Below, one piece after another: positions 43,200 to 49,366 of a stretch of DNA of 49,366 nucleotides (its first letter is position 1; each line of letters opens with the position of its first letter). The stretch lies in NCBI GenBank assembly GCA_035301245.1, contig DATGUS010000013.1, forward strand, positions 1 to 49,366, written 5' to 3'. The notes beneath the pieces are model-generated. The model searched no databases and was not told the origin of the DNA. It worked only from the letters and a program-made list of their open reading frames with translations. A program made the position numbers and the translations under genes. The DNA comes from Alloiococcus sp035301245 (GTDB taxonomy: Bacteria; Bacillota; Bacilli; Lactobacillales; Carnobacteriaceae_A).

Positions 43200-44129
43200 A
43201 TGGAAATTCAATTTTTAGGAACGGGTTCCGGAGTACCGGCTAAACATCGGAATGTCTCAAGTCTAGCGTTAAAATTACTAGATGAAATTAATGAAATATG
43301 GTTGTTTGATTGTGGGGAAGCAACGCAACACCAAATACTCAGAACAACTTTAAAACCGCGTAAGGTAACTAAAATTTTTATCACACACATGCACGGTGAC
43401 CATATCTTTGGTTTGCCTGGTTTTTTAAGTAGTCGTGCTTTTCAAGGTGGAGATTCACCGCTAACGATTTACGGGCCAAAAGGAATTAAAGATTACGTTC
43501 TTATGTCTTTAAAATTATCAAAATCATTTTTAAAATACCCACTGCATTTTGTAGAATTTAAAGATGGGGATCAACTCCTTAAGACAGAACAATTCAGCGT
43601 TACTGTTCAAAAGGTATCACATGGAATTGACTCATTTGGTTTCCGAATTGAAGAGAAAGATCATCAGGGCACACTTGATGCAAAAGCGTTAAAAGAATTA
43701 GGTGTGCCATTTGGTCCACTTTACGGTAAACTAAAAAATGGTGAAACAGTAACTTTAAAAGATGGCAGTGTTGTTAATGGTAAAGATTATATCGGACCGG
43801 ATATCAAAGGCCGTAAACTCGCAATTATTGGTGATACTAAACCATGTAAGAATGCCTATGATATAGCTAAAGATGTCGATGTATTAGTGCATGAAGGAAC
43901 ATTTAATCATGATGATAAAGACTTAGCATATGCGTATAATCACTCGACCAATGTTCAAGCGGCAGAGCTTGCTTTGAAAGCGAAGGTAGGAACATTACTA
44001 TTAACACACATTAGTTCAAGATATTTAGCTAATGATGTTAAAGTGTTAGAAAAGCAAGCACGAGAAGTATTTAAAGAATCTTACCTTATGTATGATTTTA
44101 AAGAATATGAAATTAAGTATAATAACTAG
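43200..44129 (+). CDS. rnz: Ribonuclease Z
   Basis: A zinc-dependent endonuclease that trims the 3' ends of tRNA precursors lacking encoded CCA, such as the tRNA-Arg in this window. The metallo-beta-lactamase motif is H63-M-H65-G-D67-H68, with later ligands in GDTKPC and HEGTF and the TLLLTHISSRY block. The flexible exosite region (GPLYGKLKNGE) is present. The 309 aa are standard. It starts 15 nt after obg with TAAGGAATG and is probably co-transcribed with it. Confidence 0.95.
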   Translation: MEIQFLGTGSGVPAKHRNVSSLALKLLDEINEIWLFDCGEATQHQILRTTLKPRKVTKIFITHMHGDHIFGLPGFLSSRAFQGGDSPLTIYGPKGIKDYVLMSLKLSKSFLKYPLHFVEFKDGDQLLKTEQFSVTVQKVSHGIDSFGFRIEEKDHQGTLDAKALKELGVPFGPLYGKLKNGETVTLKDGSVVNGKDYIGPDIKGRKLAIIGDTKPCKNAYDIAKDVDVLVHEGTFNHDDKDLAYAYNHSTNVQAAELALKAKVGTLLLTHISSRYLANDVKVLEKQAREVFKESYLMYDFKEYEIKYNN

Positions 44130-44170
44130 TGTGTTTGAGATTTCAATGTTTAGTAAATAGAAAAATTAGG

Positions 44171-44205
44171 GAAGGGTGGACACCATGTTCGCCCTTCACT
44201 TTTTG
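44171..44205 (+). terminator. Terminator after rnz
   Basis: GAAGGGTG and CGCCCTTC form an 8-bp stem with one G-T pair and an 11-nt loop, then ACTTTTTG. The next gene's GGGGAGG site follows at once. Confidence 0.8.
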
Positions 44206-44222
44206 TGGGGAGGTTGATGTGA

Positions 44223-45008
44223 ATGAATAATGGATTTAAAGGGACAGTTTTCATAACAGGGGCTTCATCAGGTATTGGTTATCATACAGCACTTGAAGCG
44301 GTAAAATCAGGATACCGTGTCATATTAACAGCGCGCCGATTAGAACGACTTAAAGAACTACAACAATTATGTGATGCGATTAATCCAAATAGTGCGATTA
44401 TTTATCAAATGGATTTACTGGATATCGATCAGGTTGAAGCAGTCATTACGGCAGTTCAGGAAAACTACAACGTTGATGTTTTATTAAATAATGCAGGTAT
44501 GGGATTAACGAAATTTGTCAGAACATTGACTTTTAAAGATATTGATACTGTTTTTAGAGTCAATGTGCTGGCTTTAATGTATATTTCAAAATTGTTTGCT
44601 GCTTATTTTGTCGATCGTCAAAAGGGTCACATTATTCAGATTGGATCCATTGCCGGAAAGGTACCTACTCAAAAGACAGCTGTCTATTCAGCTTCTAAGG
44701 CAGCCGTCTTATCATTTACAGATACAATGAGACAAGAGTTAAAAACACATCATGTTTTTGTGACAACAATAAATTTAGGACCTGTAGATACAGATTTTTT
44801 CCAAAAAGTAGATACTGATCCATCATATCTCAAAAAAGTTAAGCCATTTATGCTGTCTGAAGAGGCCGTATCTAAGAAAATTGTATCGGTGATGAGGACT
44901 AATAAGAGAGAAGTTAACAGGCCATTACTACTAGCGGCAGGAGCAAAACTATACCAATTAGTTCCGTCTTTGGCAGACCGACTATTATCAATGACATTTA
45001 GAAAGTAA
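44223..45008 (+). CDS. Short-chain dehydrogenase/reductase (YqjQ-like)
   Basis: A classical SDR of 261 aa. The NAD(P) site is TGASSGIG (12-19), with R at the end of strand 2 (LTARRLERLKEL) favouring NADPH. LLNNAGMG and the catalytic Ser-Tyr155-Lys159 set (YSASK) are present. The substrate is unknown. In Bacillus the SDR yqjQ lies beside the RNase Z gene, so the neighbourhood is conserved although no functional link is known. GGGGAGGTTG precedes the ATG. There is no signal peptide; the C-terminal helix is hydrophobic. Confidence 0.85.
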   Translation: MNNGFKGTVFITGASSGIGYHTALEAVKSGYRVILTARRLERLKELQQLCDAINPNSAIIYQMDLLDIDQVEAVITAVQENYNVDVLLNNAGMGLTKFVRTLTFKDIDTVFRVNVLALMYISKLFAAYFVDRQKGHIIQIGSIAGKVPTQKTAVYSASKAAVLSFTDTMRQELKTHHVFVTTINLGPVDTDFFQKVDTDPSYLKKVKPFMLSEEAVSKKIVSVMRTNKREVNRPLLLAAGAKLYQLVPSLADRLLSMTFRK

Positions 45009-45028
45009 TCATTAAAGGAGTTTTTATT

Positions 45029-47332
45029 TTGAGCGAAATGCTGTGGAAGATTCAGGAAAAAGCAAATAACGAATTAGTTCAAAAATTGAAAGAATCATTA
45101 CCGTATTCTGAGTCTTTTATTCAGTTATGCCTTAATCGTGGTTTAACTAGTGTGTCTGAGATTGAATCATTCATACAGCCAAATGAACAGTGGTTTCATG
45201 ATCCATTTGAGTTCTTTGAAATGAATAAAACGGTTGAACGCATTTATGAAGCGCTCGAAAAGAATGAATCCGTTTTAATTTATGGCGATTACGATGCGGA
45301 CGGTGTTACTAGTACGACTATTCTTTATGAAACTTTACTGACTCTGGGGATGACAGTATCTTATTACATACCTGACCGATTTGAAGATGGATACGGCCCG
45401 AATATTGTAAGATATAAAGAGGCGATTGAACAAGGTGTGCAGTTGATTATCACCGTCGATAATGGGGTGGCAGGGCATGAAGCAATAGAGTATGCTAAGG
45501 AACAATCCGTTGATGTGATTGTGACAGATCACCACGAACTCCCTGAAAAATTGCCAAATGCTTACAGTATTATTCATCCCAAACATCCAGAAGGGAACTA
45601 CCCTTTTAAAGAATTAGCTGGGGTAGGTGTAGCACTGAAGACAGCACAAGCTATCCTTGGTGAGCTGCCGACCGATTTTTTAGACCTTGCAGCGATTGGA
45701 ACGGTTGCAGATATGGTTTCGCTGACTGGTGAAAACCGTGCCATTGTTTATTATGGTCTAAAAATACTTCGACAAACACAACGTATGGGTTTAAGACAAT
45801 TGATTGTTGATTTAGGTATAAAACCTTCAGAAGTTGATGAGAAAACGATTGGCTTTCAAATTGCACCAGTAATGAATACGGCAGGGCGTCTTGAACAAGC
45901 GAATATTGTAGTTGAATTACTTTCATCATTTGATGAAGAAGTCATCCAGTCTATTACAAAACATTTAATTGAGATAAATGAACAACGCAAAGATATTGTG
46001 AAAACGATTGTCGAAGAAGCCATGAATCAGATTGAACCTACTGATGAAATTAATATTCTTAAAAGCGAACACTGGCATGAAGGAGTTTTAGGACTTGTTG
46101 CTAGTAGACTCGTACGAGAAACAGCGAAGCCAACCATTGTGTTAAAAGAATTTCCCGAACGTGGTTATGCCAAAGGATCTGCTCGAAGTGTGGACAATTT
46201 TGATTTATATCAAGAGTGTAATGAAGTTAGAGACTTATTCACTCATTTTGGTGGTCACCAGATGGCTGCTGGAATGACATTGCTGATTGAAAATATTAAT
46301 CCACTTAAAATACATTTATCTGAACAAATTAAAGAATTGAAGAAGACAGTTGAAATTAAACCGGCTATTTCAATTGAAGGGACGCTAGATGTAGGTCAAG
46401 TTGATTTAGATTACATTAAAGAAATCAATTTACTCAAACCGTTTGGCATAGATAACCCGCTTCCGACCTATTTATTTAAACAAGTGAATATTCAGGGAGC
46501 ACGCCGTATTGGAAAAGATAAAACGCATTTGAAGATGACTATTAAGGAAGAATCGACTTCATTAGATACGATTGGCTTTTCGTTTGGTAATATTGTTGAC
46601 TTTTTATCTGAATCTTCAAAAATTGATGTCGTTGGTCAAATTGAAACGAATGAATGGAATGGTAACAAAAAACCTCAATTATTGATTGAAGATATTAAGT
46701 TGCTAGCTCCTAAATTGATTGATAGACGAACATCACAGTTAAAAAAAACAATGTTTGAACTTGAACAGGTTACTTACGTTTGTTTTAGTGATAGAGTATT
46801 GAACACCATTCAACCACTCTTAAAGGAATCAAGTACAGCAATTAACCATGTAGACCTACTAGTCAGATCAAATCAAGATTCACATTATATACTTGTTGAT
46901 TGTCCATCAAGTTTAGAAGATTTAGCGAAAGTTGTTCAAGCAATTGGAGACCAAAAAATCACCATATATTTTTACAAAAAGCATAGTTTATATTTAAATG
47001 GTTTACCTACTAAAGAACAATGTGCAACTGTTTATAAATATATCGCAACACACCCCGTGTTACCTGTTCAGAATTTGTCTAAATCCTTATCCGATTATCT
47101 AAAAATGAGCGATTTAACGTTTAATTTAATAATTAAGCTGTTTTTAGATGCAAACTTTGTTAAAATAGAGGATGGACAGCTATGTTATATTCAAAACGAT
47201 GAAAAGATTAATTTAGTCCAAACGAAAAGATATAAAGCGTACCAGTCATTAATGAAATTAGAAGAACAGCTTTTATTCAGTTCAAAAGATGAATTGGTAC
47301 AATTAATCAATGAATTAAATAATGAGGAGTAA
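45029..47332 (+). CDS. recJ: Single-strand-specific exonuclease RecJ
   Basis: A 5'-3' exonuclease of recombination and repair. DHH-family motifs: DYDADGVTS (87-95), VDNG, D167-H168-H169 and VGVALKTAQAI; the DHHA1 domain includes GGHQMAAGM, and an OB-fold follows (LKMTIKEESTSLDTIGFSF). The ~200 residues at the C-terminus are the extra domain typical of Firmicutes RecJ, which gives 767 aa. It starts with TTG after AAAGGAG and lies 9 nt before apt. Confidence 0.94.
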   Translation: MSEMLWKIQEKANNELVQKLKESLPYSESFIQLCLNRGLTSVSEIESFIQPNEQWFHDPFEFFEMNKTVERIYEALEKNESVLIYGDYDADGVTSTTILYETLLTLGMTVSYYIPDRFEDGYGPNIVRYKEAIEQGVQLIITVDNGVAGHEAIEYAKEQSVDVIVTDHHELPEKLPNAYSIIHPKHPEGNYPFKELAGVGVALKTAQAILGELPTDFLDLAAIGTVADMVSLTGENRAIVYYGLKILRQTQRMGLRQLIVDLGIKPSEVDEKTIGFQIAPVMNTAGRLEQANIVVELLSSFDEEVIQSITKHLIEINEQRKDIVKTIVEEAMNQIEPTDEINILKSEHWHEGVLGLVASRLVRETAKPTIVLKEFPERGYAKGSARSVDNFDLYQECNEVRDLFTHFGGHQMAAGMTLLIENINPLKIHLSEQIKELKKTVEIKPAISIEGTLDVGQVDLDYIKEINLLKPFGIDNPLPTYLFKQVNIQGARRIGKDKTHLKMTIKEESTSLDTIGFSFGNIVDFLSESSKIDVVGQIETNEWNGNKKPQLLIEDIKLLAPKLIDRRTSQLKKTMFELEQVTYVCFSDRVLNTIQPLLKESSTAINHVDLLVRSNQDSHYILVDCPSSLEDLAKVVQAIGDQKITIYFYKKHSLYLNGLPTKEQCATVYKYIATHPVLPVQNLSKSLSDYLKMSDLTFNLIIKLFLDANFVKIEDGQLCYIQNDEKINLVQTKRYKAYQSLMKLEEQLLFSSKDELVQLINELNNEE

Positions 47333-47340
47333 GAGAACTT

Positions 47341-47856
47341 ATGGATTACAAAAAGTATATTGCAGATGTCCCGAACTTCCCTGAAGAAGGTATAATATTT
47401 AGAGATATTTCGCCACTAATGGCTAATGGTGAAGTATTTAATAGTGCGATTCAAGAAATCGTTAAGTTTTGTAAAGATAAAGAAGTTGAGATTATAGTAG
47501 GTCCAGAAGCTCGAGGCTTTATTGTAGGATGCCCTGTTGCTTACGAATTAGGCATCGGATTTATTCCAGCCCGTAAAAAAGGTAAATTACCTCGTAAAAC
47601 AATTGAAAAATCATACGGACTTGAATACGGTGAAAATGTTCTTCAAATTCATGAAGATGCAATTAAACCAGGTCAAAAAGTTCTTGTGTGTGATGATTTA
47701 TTAGCTACTGGTGGAACAATCAAAGCGACAATAGAGTTGATTGAACAATTAGGTGGCGAAGTTGTAGGTACAGCATTTATCGTTGAATTAATGGAATTAA
47801 AAGGTCGCGATAAAATTGAAGGATACGATCTACTTTCATTAACACAATACGACTAA
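47341..47856 (+). CDS. apt: Adenine phosphoribosyltransferase
   Basis: It salvages adenine to AMP with PRPP. The PRPP loop is VLVCDDLLATGGT, with GPEARGFIVGCPVAYELG and FIPARKKGKLPRKT (the hood). The N-terminus YIADVPNFPEEGIIFRDI is diagnostic. The 171 aa are normal. TGAGGAGTAAGAG lies before the ATG. recJ-apt is the conserved pair, but the rel gene that usually comes next in Firmicutes is absent here. Confidence 0.96.
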   Translation: MDYKKYIADVPNFPEEGIIFRDISPLMANGEVFNSAIQEIVKFCKDKEVEIIVGPEARGFIVGCPVAYELGIGFIPARKKGKLPRKTIEKSYGLEYGENVLQIHEDAIKPGQKVLVCDDLLATGGTIKATIELIEQLGGEVVGTAFIVELMELKGRDKIEGYDLLSLTQYD

Positions 47857-47900
47857 TGACCAAATTAATATTTTGATTGACAATATACAGGAGTGTATCC

Positions 47901-48959
47901 ATGACAGTTCAACAATTACCACAAATAAATAAAGCGTCGGGCTTAGAAATTGGTCTATATTCGATTGGCGATTTTATTCAGTCGACTGATGTAAATTTAT
48001 CTGCAAAAGAACGACTTAACCAGATAATTGAAATGGCTAAACTAGCTGAAGATGCTGGGTTGGATGTGTTCCAGTTAGGAGAATCTCATCAAGAACACTT
48101 TATATCTCAAGCACACTTTTCAATCTTATCAGCAATTGCTGCAAAGACTGATCGTATCAAATTAGCGACGGGTGCGACTATTATTGGCACATCAGATCCG
48201 GTGCGTATATTTGAAGATGCTGCGACAATTGATCTAATCTCAAATGAGCGTTTTGAATTAGTTTGCGGACGTTCAGCGAGGACCGGATTGTTTGATTTGT
48301 TAGGCTATTCATTAAATGATTATGAAGAATTATTCGAAGAGAAATTTAAACTATTACTTGAAATTAATAATAATGAAATTGTTAATTGGGAGGGCGAATT
48401 TAGAAGTCCTTTAAATGATGCGCATATTCTTCCAAGGCCAGACCGTCCATCAAAAGGCTTACCGATTTGGCGAGCTAATGCTGGTACTTTAAATTCATCA
48501 TTGAAAGCAGCGGAAGCGGGTATACCATTATTTCTGATGCACCTTCGTGGCGATATTAATCATTATGCTGAAATTATTAAACAATACCGTCAAAAAGCAG
48601 AAGAAGTTGGACATCAACAACTTCCAGTTGCGACAGCTGGATTTTTATTACCAAAAGGTACAACTGCTGAAGCGATTGATGTATATTATCCAAGAATTGC
48701 TACTGGAATGGCAATGATTGGACATAGCCAATTTGACTCCGATGAATTTAATAAAGAAGATCTGAAAGATAGTGTAAGTAATATTGGTTCGCCAGATTAT
48801 ATAATTGAAAAGATCCTAAAACAGCATGAAGCATTTAATCATGATCGCTATGTTGCCCAGATTGATTTTGGTGGTACAACTATTGATGAGATTAAAGAGA
48901 CAATTGATATACTAGGAAACAAAATTGTTCCAGAAGTAAAAAAATATACTAAAAAATAA
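47901..48959 (+). CDS. Luciferase-like FMN-dependent monooxygenase (LLM family)
   Basis: A TIM-barrel flavin-dependent oxidoreductase of the bacterial luciferase superfamily: AEDAGLDVFQLGESHQEHF, IKLATGATIIGTSDPVRIFED and FELVCGRSARTG. The C-terminal part ends VAQIDFGGTTIDEI. The substrate is unknown. ATG 47901 has CAGGAGTG and gives 352 aa; an ATG at 47877 has no site and is rejected. It is transcribed toward the minus-strand thioredoxin-like gene, with a shared terminator between. Confidence 0.85.
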   Translation: MTVQQLPQINKASGLEIGLYSIGDFIQSTDVNLSAKERLNQIIEMAKLAEDAGLDVFQLGESHQEHFISQAHFSILSAIAAKTDRIKLATGATIIGTSDPVRIFEDAATIDLISNERFELVCGRSARTGLFDLLGYSLNDYEELFEEKFKLLLEINNNEIVNWEGEFRSPLNDAHILPRPDRPSKGLPIWRANAGTLNSSLKAAEAGIPLFLMHLRGDINHYAEIIKQYRQKAEEVGHQQLPVATAGFLLPKGTTAEAIDVYYPRIATGMAMIGHSQFDSDEFNKEDLKDSVSNIGSPDYIIEKILKQHEAFNHDRYVAQIDFGGTTIDEIKETIDILGNKIVPEVKKYTKK

Positions 48960-48975
48960 ATAAAAAATAAATAAA

Positions 48976-49024
48976 AAAGAACTAGTCCTGCAGAATAAAA
49001 TTTGTAGAACTAGTTCTTTATTAT
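48976..49024. terminator. Bidirectional terminator
   Basis: aaagaactagt and actagttcttt form a perfect 11-bp outer stem with an inner CTGCA/TGTAG pair. It has an A-run on the left and T-rich sequence on the right, so it can end both convergent genes. Confidence 0.88.
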
Positions 49025-49027
49025 TTT

Positions 49028-49366
49028 CTATAGATTTAAAAACTCAGCAATTTCATTTTCGGACATTGAACTGTCACTTCTTGATTTCACACCGTCCCCA
49101 GTGGAATAAAGTAATCCAGGAACAGTAGGAATGTCGTAATTGTTTCTAAAAGCAGCAATTTCAGCTAAATAATCAGGATGCTCAGAGTGAACAAAGTATA
49201 CTGGGACATCATTTTCTTTCACAACGTTATCAAGTTTTGGAATAAATGATCGGCAGAAAGGACATGTTTCTCGTCCTATAAATACTATGGTACCACCTTC
49301 ATCTTTTAAAAGCATTTCAGCTTTTTCTGGTGTTACTTCTCTATACGTTTCAGTTATTTCTAAAAA
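49028..49366 (-). CDS. Thioredoxin-like protein, PedC/bacteriocin-accessory type (partial)
   Basis: The minus-strand frame is open past the first ATG (49315) to the window edge: codons upstream read FLEITETYREVTPEKAE, so the true start lies beyond 49366. A redox CxxC sits in FIGRETCPFCRSFIPKL, with the cis-Pro in IPTVPGLL. The ETCPFCR form and length resemble the family annotated as bacteriocin transport accessory protein, but no bacteriocin gene is in the window and the family is widespread. It probably acts as a cytoplasmic thiol-disulfide protein. At least 112 residues are in the window. Confidence 0.75.
   Translation of the reverse strand, partial: FLEITETYREVTPEKAEMLLKDEGGTIVFIGRETCPFCRSFIPKLDNVVKENDVPVYFVHSEHPDYLAEIAAFRNNYDIPTVPGLLYSTGDGVKSRSDSSMSENEIAEFLNL

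Noticed and set aside
47877..47900. Longer N-terminus of the luciferase-like protein
   Set aside because: The upstream ATG lacks a ribosome site, whereas CAGGAGTG stands at the right distance before ATG 47901.

Overview
The window is a stretch of core chromosome from a low-GC Gram-positive bacterium (Firmicutes/Bacillales). By gene content and local order it looks like a member or close relative of the Staphylococcaceae. The evidence is sufT next to clpB, a dnaE-pfkA-pyk block, a 585-residue pyruvate kinase with a C-terminal PEP-utiliser domain, fur-xerD, ribT-scpA-scpB-rluB, recQ followed by a LysM membrane protein and cmk-rpsA-der-hup, tig-clpX-engB, and recJ-apt. TTG and GTG starts with strong purine-rich ribosome sites are common, and the tRNA gene does not encode CCA. 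A complete ptb-buk-lpd-bkd operon plus leucine dehydrogenase is more like Bacillus, Listeria or Enterococcus than S. aureus. A relative such as Macrococcus, Salinicoccus, Jeotgalicoccus or Nosocomiicoccus is plausible, but the sequence alone does not fix the genus.

Layout. 1-575: the start of a minus-strand HAD phosphatase, then sufT with a duplicated ribosome site and start codon. 668-9441: clpB, dnaE, pfkA, pyk. 9514-14047: cvfB, fur, xerD, deoB, punA. 14378-17864: ribT, scpA, scpB, rluB, then an FMN riboswitch and the riboflavin transporter gene ribU. 17955-24961: a YpbB-like protein, recQ, a LysM membrane protein with a Glu-Pro repeat, cmk, rpsA, der, hup. 25049-26392: glnA. 26803-33549: the branched-chain acyl-CoA operon ptb-buk-lpd-bkdAA-bkdAB-bkdB. 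33707-36228: a membrane EIIC-like protein and leucine dehydrogenase (bcd). 36430-36503: tRNA-Arg(UCU) on the minus strand. 36677-47856: a DUF2187-like protein, a TPR-like protein, tig, clpX, engB, obg, rnz, an SDR, recJ, apt. 47901-49366: a luciferase-like monooxygenase and a thioredoxin-like gene that runs off the end.

How the genes work together. Bcd deaminates Leu/Ile/Val, the Bkd complex (E1 alpha, E1 beta, E2, E3) makes branched acyl-CoAs, and Ptb and Buk turn these into acids plus ATP. The acyl-CoAs are also primers for branched-chain fatty acids. PfkA and Pyk are the two regulated steps of glycolysis. DeoB and PunA salvage nucleosides, and Apt salvages adenine. ScpA/ScpB (condensin), XerD, HU, DnaE, RecQ and RecJ serve chromosome upkeep. 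Der, EngB, Obg, RpsA, RluB and RNase Z serve ribosomes and RNA. ClpB, ClpX and trigger factor handle proteins.

Nothing in the window looks like a defence island, prophage, transposon or CRISPR array, and I did not find a large undescribed system. The observations most worth a second look are small: a candidate minus-strand small RNA of about 60 nt with its own promoter and terminator between the EIIC-like gene and bcd; a near-consensus cre (CcpA) site at the start of the branched-chain operon; the tandem duplication of the sufT start region; a hexanucleotide Glu-Pro repeat; and a palindrome in the hup leader.
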